A DNA stretch of 64,000 nt from Mesotaenium endlicherianum. Lineage: Eukaryota > Streptophyta > Zygnematophyceae > Zygnematales > Mesotaeniaceae. Numbering within the stretch: position 1 is the stretch's first letter; each line of letters opens with the position of its first letter. The notes beneath the pieces are model-generated. The model was not told the origin of the DNA. It did not search any database and saw only the letters and a list, made by a program, of their open reading frames with translations. This document shows positions 11,785 through 23,666 of this stretch, piece by piece. The stretch lies in the NCBI GenBank assembly GCA_009602735.1, contig WELA01007159.1, positions 192,359-256,358 on the forward strand. Reading direction: 5' to 3'. Both the position numbers and the translations under genes were made by a program.

Positions 11785-12240
11785 GTGTTCAAGGGAATCC
11801 GAAGGAAGCATGTAGGGATGCAGGTGGCGATGCCCGGGAATGGGATGCCCGAGGGTGGAGCGGCCCCCCTTGCAGCTCACGATCCCAACAGACCCAGCCA
11901 AGGGGATGCAGGAGGGGACGCAGGAGGGGACGCAGGAGCCGGCGCAGGTGGAGCGCAGCGAGCAGGAGGGGACATCGACATGGCCGATGTCTCCAGTAAG
12001 GTCTCCGGCAATGCTCCGGCACTGCCTCTGGCAATGCCTTTGCCTTGGGCGACGCCCCATCCCCTGCGACTCTCGGCAGCAGCAGCCAGCTGGCGTGCGC
12101 TGAGAAGAGCGTTGGGCGCCTGAAGGCCGAGAGGAGTATGGCGATGCATGAGACCAATTGGGCGAGCATCTGGGGCGAGCTGAAGGGGCTCTCCGAGGAC
12201 ATCAGCGGCCACCTATCATCTGTCTTTGATAGCACTAAGG
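11785..12240 (+). CDS. Possible two-exon fragment of an unrecognised gene
   Basis: Two open stretches end at good donors. The first (about 11785-11996) reads VFKGIRRKHVGMQVAMPGNG, then a Gly/Ala/Asp-rich part with a repeated GDAGGDAG and a DIDMADVSS end before GTAAGG. The second (acceptor probably near 12085, ending 12239 before GTGAGT) reads a likely helix with KSVGRLKAERSMAMHETN and WGELKGLSEDISGHL. The GC-rich codons resemble the transporter exon. I do not recognise a family. No start or stop is defined, so both ends are approximate and the two pieces may not belong together. Confidence 0.3.
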
Positions 12241-13138
12241 TGAGTCACGAGAGGCAAATATTGTATGGCTCTTTTGCGTTCATGCTATTGCATTTTGCCG
12301 ATGAGATTGCAGTGCATTGAAGCCAAAGTTTTGACATGATTGCATCAGGCCCTTTTTGCATATTTATGATAGATTCCCATGTGCTAGAACCACCAGCACG
12401 CGGCTCAGTGGAGGGGAGCATGGCTAAGGGACAGGAGTTAGGCCTTTTCTTTACGAGATTTTGATGAGGGCATGCATGGAGGCCTTGGGATCCACCTGGG
12501 TGAAGTTCTCAAGCTGGGTGGAGGTGTGCTGGTGCTGGAGGTGCAGCCGAAGAAGGGTGCTCTCTGGCGCCCCCTTGACCCTCACGGTGAGGGAGAGGCT
12601 TACGCCTCAGGTCTATGCCAGGCCTAGGGTTCACACTGTGGTGGCGCTCAGGGGGGCATAAAATCTAAGCCCGAGGTTTAGGGCTCATACAAAATGCGTC
12701 TTTTGATCTGGAAAAGGTGCACATGCACGCATCCATACGCACACAGACAAGCATGCACGCACATGCACCCTAAGACACACACACACACACAAACATCTCT
12801 CTCGCCCCGCAGCAGCCACAGCAACCCCAGGGGCAAGTTTCGCATCATGGTCCACAAAGACGCGTGAGCACAGCCTGCGAGGAAGCATTCGCTTTGCTGC
12901 AGAAAGTGCACCCTTTCTTTGACCAAGCAGCGAACGCGGGTCCAGGAAAGGGATGGAGAGATTGGGAGAGACTGTGTGTCACGGGACACAAGAGGTGTGC
13001 TGAGGGACAACAAGGGGGTGGGGGGGGGGTTTCCAAAATAGCGTAGACTGGCAAAAGATACCATTCTGGCACTATGTAAGCTGTTGGGGGGGGGGGCACC
13101 AGAAGGGGGAGTGGAAGGGGGGGGAGCACTCCACTCAC
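12241..13138 (-). other. Possible downstream exons of the AAGAB-like gene; AC and G-rich repeats
   Basis: Minus-strand open stretches near 12460-12600 (ending KASMHALIKIS and a stop) and 12760-12950 could be later exons of the p34-like gene, but they lack clear family motifs and the splice links were not resolved. The stretch also holds an (AC)n tract (about 12776-12791) and G runs of 5-13 bases on the plus strand from 13014 to 13127. Confidence 0.3.
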
Positions 13139-14984
13139 ATCGGACAGGTCGAAGACCATGATGACAGCCTCGTACTGAGAGGCCAGGTCTGACGCGCCGG
13201 GGGGCCCCACAGGCTCTGGTGGGTCGTGCGGGCCACCCATATGGCGACATCTGCCGTGTAGTACTTGGTGTCCATCGTCCAGCTGTTGGCACAGCCGAGC
13301 ACACGTACAACAGAGCAAACAGCAGGAGAGTGAAGCTTTAACACTTAGGACCCGCAGTAAACTTGCGCCCACCGTGCAGCTGTCTAGCTGTCCAGCTGGC
13401 AGCGCCACAAGGCACACAGAAAGGACGGTCTTAGACTCGAAGATGAAGGGTCCCCGGTAAATTTTGCTGATGTGGTCCTCTGCTAGTACTTGCGGCCAAC
13501 TTGACCTGGCTTGGGGATGGAAGAGGGGAGCAGGAGATTTGTCAGCACACATGCCAACAGGCAAATGTGATAGAACCAAAAATAATGAAAAAAGGAAAGA
13601 AAAAAAACAAAAAGACCGCATCTCTGGCGCCTTTTGTCTGCTGACATATGGCAGAGAGGGAAGGATCACGGCCCTAGGGGCCAATCCAAGTCCAGTTCCC
13701 AAGAACGTGCTGCTAGCTTCACTGCTGGTCAGAGACATCCATGCTCTCTGACGCCGCATGTCACTTTGTAATGACATGCTGAGGTCAACTGAAGCTTGAT
13801 AGGCAGGGGGGGAGAAGGCAAACAAGAGGGTCAAAATTCAGCTACTGTGTCCCAGCTGATGTCTCCCCACACCTGTGCTTGACGTGGGCCACTTTCACAC
13901 TGATCAGCATCTGAAGACTCATGAACCTGCTGAAACTTCACGCCCTCAATGGAGACACCGATGACGATAGAACGCAAGCAGAGATCCTGATATGCTTCTT
14001 TCTTGAAAGTGACAGGCAATACGTGAAGTTGACATGCAACGAGTGACAGGCAGTAGGTGAAATTGACATGCGACAAGTGACAGGCTTACCCGTGGCAGGT
14101 GACATCAGCGATAGGAGCCACTCCCGATACATCTTCAGCAGACACCAGTCCTGCATGCACAAGACAGGTGCAGTCTTCGATCATAGTGAATGCAGGAAAT
14201 CATACAGTGAATTCCAGCGAACCCCGGATCTCATGAACTTTATGTGTTCAAATAGCTGCAGCATGCTGGATTCATGTTGTATTGCAACCTTAAGAGGGTC
14301 TACCCATGAGGTCCAGACGGTGAGCACTTCACATACGTATTACCAAGTTGCCACCTGATCTTCATCTCAACATTCTAAAACATAAGAATGCTATGACCTC
14401 AAATTATACACGTATGAGGAAGGGTCTCTCAGCTTTACAAGGTACCCTTGTGCCATAGATTACTCCACGACTTCAATCATGCGTGATCGTGCCTGTATTG
14501 GACATAGCCAGCCGTGAAACTGGTAGAGAAACAAGAAGCGGAAATATGATCGCTACATTCACCGCAGGGCTATGCTGTGCAGCTTACTACGGGATTAGTA
14601 AAAACCTCGTATTTAGTACTGAACTTGCAAATGTAGAACAAGCCCAAGCAAAAGAGTATCAAAATACACCTGTATTCTGATAGCAATCAACTAAGATATT
14701 AACTGTAATTACCAAGTCTATAAAAGACCAAATGCATGGTTATCATGGTCACAACTTATTAACGTAATTCACATTGCAATATCCAGATTGCAGGCAACAC
14801 GGAGCTGCTTCTCAGGTGATAAGCTAGTGAGCAGACTTCAGTACCCCCAACTTGCTAGTCTCGATTAACTTACTGCTAAGGATGGAGTGCTTCCCCACTG
14901 AAGGTGGTCCAACAATCAAAACCCTGGTCTTCTGCTAAAAGAAGACACCGTCGCCTTCTCCATGGACACCGCTTCCATTTCCAT
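13139..14984 (-). pseudogene. AAGAB/p34-like adaptin-binding protein, 5' exons, frameshifted
   Basis: Three minus-strand exons fit in sequence and phase. Exon 1 (14874-14984) starts MEMEAVSMEKATVSS and carries a P-loop, VGPPSVGKHSILS. Exon 2 (14090-14150) continues RLVSAEDVSGVAPIADV. Exon 3 (13139-13282) reads GWTMDTKYYTADVAIWVA and then YEAVIMVFDLSD. This is the Rab-like GTPase fold of AAGAB (p34), which assists AP-1/AP-2 adaptor assembly; WTxDTKYYTADV is a hallmark of the plant form. Two frame breaks are visible: one base appears lost from the T run at 14918-14921, just before the P-loop, and a 1-2 base shift lies in exon 3 after WVA. The exon 1 length and phase fit exactly if the T run is one base short. 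It is either a pseudogene or a live gene with sequencing errors. The 3' exons are not resolved. Confidence 0.7.
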
Positions 14985-15378
14985 CTTCAGAAGCGAAGCT
15001 TAGCAAACTGCATGCAAAGTTAACTTCTTTTTTTGCTTAAATGTCACCGTCGCCAGCCACATTCGACAATGCCACGCTGCTTTGCTCCGGTCTGACGTGA
15101 CTCTGGACGCCATCGCGTGATAAACGGGTGGTGGATCCGTACAATTTAGGGTCCAGAACGAGAACGAGAACGAGAACGAGAAGCATATGCTAAGAGTGCA
15201 TATTTTCTCTGTCGTCTCTCTGAACGCCTACAGTTATTTGAAGGCTGACGTTTATCTGAACGCCATTAGTTAGTTTAAGGCTGGTAGAGCGAGTAGCTTG
15301 TCATCTGTATTCCCTTTACTTGTTAGAGAGCGCTCATCGCGGATATTGTTCAGGGCAGTGGCGCAAATTCTCCTGGAA
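14985..15378. promoter_or_regulatory. Divergent intergenic region between the p34-like and RING genes
   Basis: About 390 bp separate the ATG of the minus-strand p34-like gene (14984) from the likely ATG of the plus-strand RING gene (15379), so the two would share a promoter region. It contains four tandem GAACGA-type hexamers (about 15156-15181). I cannot point to a TATA box or other defined element. The part from 15274 is open in the RING frame and may be 5' leader or coding. Confidence 0.35.
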
Positions 15379-16081
15379 ATGGGCTGGCTAACTCCTTCAT
15401 TCGTCATTTTGGATGGCACTAGGTTGAGCGTGAGAGAAGGACTGGAGAATGTGGTCAAGTTCGTTTCAACCTACTTAGGGTTTAATACAGAAGACGGGGA
15501 TGGCGGTGGACCGCCTTTCTCTCCGCATGTGCATGGACTTCCAGGCTGTCCTCTTTGTTCACAAGAATTTATCGTTGGCGATCAGTGGGCACAAGTATTG
15601 AAATGCCAGCACAAATTTCACAAGGTAAGAGATGGTTTTGATTCCCTGCATTAGTTGATCGCCCTATGCCTGCCTTGCCAACTTGCTTGCTCTGCTCACA
15701 ATGCACGTTATTTGAAATCTTCAACATCATTTTTAGCACTTCTTACGGCTAGTGCAGAAAAGCATGAGTCCTTTGAAGTTAAGTGCAATGTGTGTGCATA
15801 GTGGTGAATGTTGCTCTGTTTTCACCTTCTAAAGTCCTGGTTTTGCTTGTCTTCATACGCAGGCCTGCCTTTTCAGCTTTTATTGTTACTCCATAGTGTG
15901 TCCGGTATGCCATGTCATAAAGACACACACTCCAGGAGAGCCAGTGAAGCCCATTCCTGCAAATGCTCCAGCCCCTGATGCTGCTGAAGTCATGCAAGAG
16001 TTCGTGAAGAGGTGCAAGGATGCTGTCACATCTTTTACACTCCCATCTTTTTTCACTTCTTCCACGAACAAGTATGAGTAG
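15379..16081 (+). CDS. Small RING-H2 zinc-finger protein (probable E3 ubiquitin ligase)
   Basis: Two exons, 15379-15624 and 15863-16081, joined at GT-AG sites in phase 0, give 154 residues. The start MGWLTPSFVILDG was chosen as the first ATG in the open frame; an upstream exon is possible because the frame stays open back to 15274. The RING is split by the intron: CPLC, then CQHKFHKAC across the junction, then CPVC, fitting the C-x2-C...C-x-H-x2-H-x2-C...C-x2-C pattern of RING-H2 fingers. A short Pro/Ala stretch and a helical tail (EVMQEFVKRCKDAV) follow. Such proteins pass ubiquitin from an E2 to a substrate; the substrate cannot be told. No membrane segment was seen. The reading frame is intact, unlike that of the neighbouring p34-like gene. 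Confidence 0.65.
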
Positions 16082-17035
16082 GTTCATAGTTGGAGACAAA
16101 CTGGTGGGGTTTGTGTATACTAGGGACAAGTCTGGATATGTACATACTTGGCAGTGGTGTTAGTCTGCTGCACCGACATTTGAGGTCTTTATATAGTTCT
16201 TCTATCATCTTTCTAACAGGACATAGGGGGTTAAAGTTTGAGGTTTCATAGATAATGACGCTTGGCAAGGTCAAGCATGCTTACTTTCAGGTGTCAATTT
16301 CAAGTGTCAGCATACTGACCTTGGCAAGGAGTAGGCTAAGCACGCAGAAAAGAGTATGTGCATCTAGTACCTTTACGTCCAGATTTGAACTTCCTGTGAT
16401 GTGGCGTGGTCTTGGCCTGTGGCCTCATTGCACTCACCTTCGGTTCACGAGGAAGCAACACATATGTTAATTCAAAGATTTCATCCCCATGCTTGAAGCT
16501 GTTCATAACAGGGCCCACTAGTACGTAAGAAAAGCAGCACCAGTTGCAGGTTAACAGGTACCTTTTTTCCCCCCCAAAATCTGGAGGCCCCTTGTTGTTC
16601 TTCCTTTCTCAGCATGCATTGCCCCTCTTGTTCTTCCTTTCTCAGCATACATTGCTTGTACGGTATTCCTTCACCTCTAGAACAACGCGTGTACTTCATA
16701 TGCCTTGTCGTGCACTTGCTAGCACTCGAGTCCTCTAAATATGTAAATGCAGATGGTCATTCGCTCTAGACACACATAAGGCCTCCACTTGTGGACTCTA
16801 AGTACTCATCTGTTGGAGCTCAAGTGATCCTAAACCAACAACTTAGAATTCATGATATCTTTGATTGACACACCTTCTCTTGTCAAATTGAATCAGAATG
16901 AATGACATAAAAAAATGTAAGCTGGCCATTTGTTTGCGTAAGCTAGCGCATTACTCTGATATCTTAAGCTTGTGAATATTGTGCTTGTAAGCTTACATGT
17001 TTGACATTACAATCTTACATGTTTACAATTGAACA
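16082..17035. other. Intergenic with a short tandem repeat
   Basis: Two ~32-bp tandem copies with the core TTGTTCTTCCTTTCTCAGCA lie at about 16590-16653. No gene is supported. Confidence 0.5.
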
Positions 17036-17201
17036 GATAAAGATGCAGTGATTCCAATGTTCTCTTTTTTCTTTCGTACTAGCAAGGGCACCCAGATACA
17101 ACAAAGTTAATCAGGTCTGATAAAGATGCAGTGATTTTGATGTTCCCTTTTTTCTTCTGTCCTTGCAAAGGCACCCAAACACAACACAGTTAGTCGGGTC
17201 T
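17036..17201 (+). repeat. 83-bp tandem duplication
   Basis: Two adjacent copies (17036-17118 and 17119-17201), both starting GATAAAGATGCAGTGATT and ending GTC(A/G)GGTCT-like, differ at roughly one base in six. A second, looser pair sharing AACATATACA and ACAAAAGACCA follows at about 17253-17415. Confidence 0.75.
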
Positions 17202-18334
17202 TCAACGCTCGTTTAAAAGGCCAATCTGCATCTGGCTAGCTACTTTTTTCTAACATATACACCTTTTTGGCATAATCTAGGAGATACGTAGTACAAAAGA
17301 CCACACAGATGAAGAACTTCTCATTTGCATCATGGTACGTATTATCGTAGCAACATATACAGCTTTTGGGTATGATCTAGGACAAAAGACCAAACAGAGG
17401 AACTTTTTCATGGAACATATTCACGAAACAACAAAAGCAGAATTTAGTACTACAACTATATGAGCGCAAGAGAGGAATCTTTGCGTATTTGTTTCTTCGG
17501 AAGGTATTTTTGTATCGCATGTATGAGAATGCATTGCATGTCTTATTCACGACACATTAGCGCATGCTCTACTTCATTGCAGCTACTTGGCCGGGTGCAG
17601 GCCAGGCCACAATAGTTGCGAGGTTGTAACTACTCTGGCCCTTGGTCTACCGTGGTCCACCGTGGTCCCCACCACCAGAAGATCATCACGAGCATACCTC
17701 TCACCTATGACATGCGGTGCGCAAGTGCAAACAACCACCAGCCAAGAATCACATGGCCAAGTCACTGAGGCACCCAATAGTCAAAGCCTACTAAAAACTA
17801 CTCGCTTTAAGGTCACCTACAAGGCCCAACCTCAGCTGCTTCAGCATCAAACGCTAAGAGCCACAAGTTTGCTTGAATATACAAATCACTGGACAAGACA
17901 CAAAATGCTTCTGCAACTGAGTAAAGAGACTCACCCACACCGCCTTGAAGATTCCAAAAGCCTTCACCTCAACAATGTTCTACACCTCTACATCGTCACA
18001 TGGCTTACGAATTGCCTCCCCTCCCCCCTCAAGCAAGAGCAACACTCAAGCAGCAGCAACAATACAAAGAAGTAGAAGCGTGCAAGTTGTGAACCCACAA
18101 CACAGAGACCAAGCGGGCAACAAGGAAGGTCATATACGTCGGCACTTGCGGAGAAGGGCAAACTGTGGAAGGAGGAGAGACATGTGGCATGCACACATGC
18201 GCGCTTGCGCACAAACCGCAGGAATAATGCAAGAGGTGCGGACGACAATGACATAAGTTACGACAGACTCTGCGCTCTATGCCTTTTGCTCTCGTGCGTT
18301 GTGACCCTAGCATCCCTGCGTTTTATTGCGTTAT
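17202..18334. other. Left flank of element A, no supported gene
   Basis: One plus-strand frame is open from 17587 to 18075, but it is rich in Ser/Thr/Gln/Leu without a motif and its codons look random. The last five bases, GTTAT, are a likely degenerate target-site duplicate of element A. Confidence 0.4.
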
Positions 18335-18837
18335 TGTAGTGATTTGAGTTATAATAAATAAGTTTGCATATATTTTAATGCTTTTGAATATATTTGGAGT
18401 AGTATTGTGTGGAGTCAAGTGTGAATAGATACTCTAATGACTTGGTACATGTCCTTTAAACCTTCTAAGGCATTTTTGAAGTTAGAGGAAGGACCTAGAA
18501 GAACTCCATGTGGCATAAGTCAAATGTGCCATTTTTAGGTCAAAAGGACATGTGTACATTATTCTAGAAAGAGGTGGCAAGTTTTGGAATGTAGTGGGTG
18601 CCAACACATCAACATGCACCTTCCTAGAAATTACTTATTGTAGCAAGTACATAAACAAGAGGTAGAACATAGAAAGACATTCTAGAATCACTCTTGTACG
18701 TGCCAAATTCCAGAAATATATTAACATTCAAGAAGTCATCTCTCTTTCAAGAAGCTACCACTTGTGTTCAAAGATCCTTGTCTTGAAGAGATAAAGTATC
18801 TATTTTACTAAGTACTTTATCTATTTGTTTCACTACA
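18335..18837 (+). repeat. Element A 5' LTR
   Basis: 503 bp, from TGTAGTGATTTGAG to TTTCACTACA, followed by a sequence resembling the initiator-Met-type primer-binding site. The same termini occur in the 3' LTR and in both LTRs of element E. Confidence 0.9.
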
Positions 18838-21800
18838 GTAGTATCAAAGCTAGGCACTTTGGCAGCACAAGAAGGTAGCCGATCCTCAAGACCAACAGCA
18901 AGCTTTCGAAGGAAGCCCTTCCTCTCCAAGAGACCCTTCTCCAGCGCCAATGAGAGAGCCCACTCAAGAAAATCTGCAACAACAAGAAGCACCACAAGAA
19001 GGAGCACCTTCAAATCCCGTGGCAGCCGCTATAGCAAAGTTGACCCCACCACAAGGAGCTCCCGCACATGAGTGGGCAGCCTTCCAAATGACCGTCCACG
19101 ACCAAGTAGGCTTGGCCACCTATGAAGCAACCGTGCAAGCGTCAAGAGAAGCTATGGCTTCCATGGTTGCCCCTATTGCGAGCAACGCCCATAATCCAGC
19201 CCCGGCTCAAGCGCCTCCACAAGAGCCTACAAGAGCAAGGAAACTCATCAAGCCCGGCAAAACCAGACACTTTCAATCCTTGGAGAGGAGCCAAATTGAA
19301 TCTATGGCTCTACCAAATGGAGACGTACCTCACATTCCTTGAAGTACCAGTAGGCTGTGGAAAACTACGTCCCTTTTGCCGTTACCTTGCTCAAAGGAGC
19401 AGCAACATCATGGTGGCGTAACTATCAAGGGGCTGTATATCAAGCTGTGGCGCATTCCGTACCAGGCCAAGAGCCCCCACCATCATATGCAAGATGGGTG
19501 GATTTTTGTGAAGCCCTCCAGAAGCAAGTCATGCCCATCAACGCGGAGAAAATTGCTCGAGAAAAGCTTCGCCATCTCAAGCAATCAACGTCCGTTCAAG
19601 AATATACATCCAGATTTCATGACCTCACTCTTGAGATCCCCAACATGTCGCTCGAGGAGAAGATTGATCGTTATGTGTCTGGCCTCAAGCCCAAGGTGGC
19701 AAAAGAAGTGGAATTACGCGACTTGACGAACTTTTTAAAGATTATTGAAGTGGCTCAAAAGGTGGATACCTTGGATTTCAAGCACTCCGTGCCTTCATCT
19801 TCACGGGCACCGGTGACGCGGGTGTACGCAGCCCCTTCCACATCCGCATCTGGACCCACACCCATGGAAATTGGACTTATTAAAAGAGACCTCGTGGCTG
19901 CCCGAAAGAGTGGAAGACCCTCCATTGACACTTCAGATGCAACAAACCAGCAAGGAGTGAAAGCAAGAATCTCCCCAGCTGAAAAAGAAGCTCTTATGGC
20001 GGCTGGATTATGCTTTTATCGTAAGGAAAAGGGCCATCGTGCACTCTCATGCCCCAAAAATTTGTCAAAAAACGGACAGCGCCGGTAGGCCAGAAGCCTA
20101 CCACCCCAAGACCCACTTCACGAGAAGAAAACAAGCCAATTGAGGTGGAGACCCCCGTTGAAGACGACGTTCCAGCCCCAATGAGTTTGAGAGGTTACCT
20201 TGGAGGAGAGAAGGTCCACATCTTGGTGGATAGCGGATCTCAAGGCAACTTCACTGCTGCAGGTTTCGCCACCAAGCACGGTATTACTATGCGGACTCTT
20301 GACCACGACGAGGAGATTGTGATGCTTGACAGATTCTCCTATACTACCCCTTCCAAGAAGACGTACCCCTTGGCACTCTCTATCAAGTCCTTCATGGATA
20401 GAGTAGTGTTCTCCCCCATGCAATTGGGCAAGTACGAGTCACGACGTCATCCTAGGGACGCCTCGATTGACCAAGCACAACCCCCAAGTTGATTGGAGGG
20501 ACGGTACTATCAAGATCAGGAATGACATCACTTCAAGAATCTCTATTTTGCGCGCAATTCAAAATATCCAGACCCAAGTCATCAAGAAGCCGGCACACGA
20601 GATACTATTGTCCGCCCTCCAACTCAAGAGACTTGTGAGGAAGGGACACGAGTTTTTTTTGGCCTTGATCACGCCAAAAGACATCAAGAAAGACATCAAA
20701 AATCAAGAAGGCAGCCCCGTTCCCAAGGAGATAGAAGAAGTCTTGAAGGACTACAAAGAAGTATTCTCCCCGGAATTGCCCAAAGGCCTACCCCCCAAGA
20801 GATTTGTAGACCACAAGATAGAGTTGGAGCCCAGAAGCAAGCCCATCTCTTGGCCTACGTTAAAGATGTCATACACGGAGCTAGACGAAGTCAAGAAGCA
20901 AATCAAGAAGCTACTAGAGCATGGCTTCATTCGACCTAGCAAGTCGCCTTTTGGAGCCACGGTGCTATTTGTCAAGAAGAAAGATGGTACCTTGAGGATG
21001 TGTGTGGACTATCGCGCCCTCAACAAGATCACCATCAAGAATCGATACCCACTGCCGCGCATGGATGAGCTCATGGACCGGCTGGTTGGAGCCAAGTACT
21101 TCACGAAGGTGGACTTGAGAAGCGGCTACCACCAGATTCGCATTACTAAACCTGATATAGAGAAAACGGCGTTCAGGACAAGATATGGACATTTTGAGTT
21201 CATGGTCCTGCCATTTGGACTCACCAACACGCCAGCAACTTTCATGACTATGATGAATACCATATTTCAGCCCATGTTGGACACATTTGTGGTGGTATTC
21301 ATCGATGACATCCTTATCTACAGCAAGACCCTACAAGAGCATGCGAGACACTTGAAAGAAGTCCTCAAAGTAATGAAACAAAACAAGCTATTTGTAAAGG
21401 AGTCAAAGTGCAGAAGTGGAGTTTTTGTGGTGGCATTCATCGACGACATCCTTTTTTACAGCAAGACCCTACAAGAGCATGCGAGACACTTGAAAGAAGT
21501 CCTCAAAGTAATGAAACAAAACAAGCTATTTGTAAAGGAGTCAAAGTGCAGAAGTGGAGTTCCTAGGTTTCCACGTGACTGCTGATGGCATCAAGATGAA
21601 CCCCAAGAAGGCCATGGTGGTGGAGGAATGGCCAACCCCCACGACCAAAAAAGAACTCCAATCGTTCTTGGGATTTGCCAATTGGTACAGGAGATTCATC
21701 CAGAGCTCCTTGCACATAGCAGCCCCTCTCACGGATCTACTGAAGAAAGACAAGCCATATGTTTGGACCAAGAAAGAGGAGGAAGCATTCCAACAACTGA

Positions 21801-22745
21801 AGCAAAGATTGACGACATCCTCGGTGCTCACACTCCCAAGTCCAAAGCCATATTGGCCCTTCCACGTCATCACTGATGCATCTTCTTATGCAATAGGAGC
21901 AATCCTGCTTCAAGACCAAGGCAAGGGACTGCAGCCCATTGCCTACGAGTCAAGAAAGCTAAATCCGGCCGAGCAAAATTATACAACCACGGAGCGAGAG
22001 GCATTGGCGATTGTACATGCCTTGAAGGTTTGGCGCTGCTACGTTGAAGGACGCAAGGTGCTGGTCACTACGGACCACGAGGCGTTGAAGCACCTCCAGA
22101 CGCTGCCGTATCTCTCAAGGAGACAAGCAAGATGGAGTGGATACTTGCAACAATACAATATCACAATTCAGTACCAGCCCGGCAAGACAAACCCGGCTGA
22201 TTCCCTCTCAAGTTTGCAATTAAACGCAGTGATGATATCCCTGAAGACAAATCTGGAAGCTCGATTTTCAGCCGCCTATGAAAGAGACTCTTACTACAAA
22301 AACGGAGAAGCAGCCTTGGACCCATACAAGAAGCAAGAAGGCAATTATTGGGTGAGGCAAGACACGGGCCAGAGATGTGTTCCTAATGACTTCGGCTCTT
22401 CCTTCTACGAGCAGCACACAACAACCCTCTTGGAGGTCACTTTGGAATCTTAAAGACCACGGGCGTTCTAGCCAGGACTTATTGCTGGCCAGGCATGTCT
22501 AAGCAAGTCAAGGAATACTGCACGAGCAGTGACAAACGCCAAAGAGTGAAGCCCTCATCACAAAAGGCGGGAGGACTCCTCCAACCACTACCAATCCCGG
22601 AAAGGCAATGGACGGACATCTTAATGGACCTTATCGTGGACCTGCCCGTGACACCTCGAGGCCATTATGCAATACTAGCGGTGGTGGACAGACTTACCAA
22701 GATGGCTCATTTTATTCCTACGACTACTAAGGTTTCAGCACCACA

Positions 22746-23666
22746 TATAACGATTTGAGCTTTTTAGGCGTATTTGGGATGTTTTCCTGATAACCTAAAA
22801 TACGTTATACTACTTATCATATGTTATTTGACAAATGATTGCATCACATTGAATTATTCGCCACACGCGTGTGCCGATCAATTCCCGGTCGAGGGGCGAA
22901 ACGACCAAAATACTATTGCAAAAAATGTCGTAATGTAATTCGACTACTTCGCAAAAGTGCGACATAATTATTCATAAAGTTACTTCAATTAATCTTGAGA
23001 TGATAACTTGATTAATCATTGTTTGACTAAGTTATTTTGATTGTCATTATTTCGGATAATGCACAATCACTGATTTCGGATTTACTACCAGTCGTTAATA
23101 CGAACAAACAGTCGTAAACGTCAAACGACACATAATATGCAAAATGACTTTGCATCCGAGCGGATTCAAACCCGCGACTTGTTGTTTGAAACGTTTACAC
23201 CAAACCGATTGGCCAAAGTAGCTTTTTAAACTACCGGTTCATGACGAAAGCATGTGTACGCGACTCCGCGAGCAGTCGCGACTTTTCGGAAAATCGCAAG
23301 AACGCAAAAACGCCCGTCTGGCGCAAAACGGTTTTTCGGAAACCGTCGAAAAGTCTCCAAATGGCCAACGGCGCGATTGGAGCATTCAGCCGAAAGGGGT
23401 CGTACCCTTTCGCCTGATTTCGTTGACATGAACCAGTGCTCTAGGTGGTGACTCGAAGCACTCTAGTGCCTCACGTTGTGCAGGTATAAGTACCTGTAGA
23501 GTCATTGTGAGTGCAACTCTCACAAGCACACATTCTACGTTAGTTTTCATTTTTGCTTTCTTGAGAATTTGACAATTTGCACAAGTATATAGATTTTCTT
23601 TCCACTTCATTTGAATATTCCTTGAACACCGAGGAAAAGATTCTCTTGAAAAGCAGAAACGTTACA
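22746..23666 (+). repeat. Element B 5' LTR
   Basis: 921 bp ending AACGTTACA. It contains a tRNA-like stretch on the minus strand (about 23155-23222) with a B-box-like GGGTTTGAATCC. Confidence 0.9.

Noticed and set aside
12845-13834. A 329-codon minus-strand open frame as one gene
   Set aside because: It reads through the p34-like exon 3 in a different frame for part of its length and crosses clear introns with G- and A-rich repeats. The conserved motifs need the spliced reading instead.
17587-18075. A 162-codon plus-strand frame as a host gene
   Set aside because: There is no motif, composition bias is strong and no linked exon was seen.
23155-23222. A functional tRNA gene
   Set aside because: Box-like parts are present but the acceptor stem does not pair, and the stretch lies within an LTR that occurs twice.
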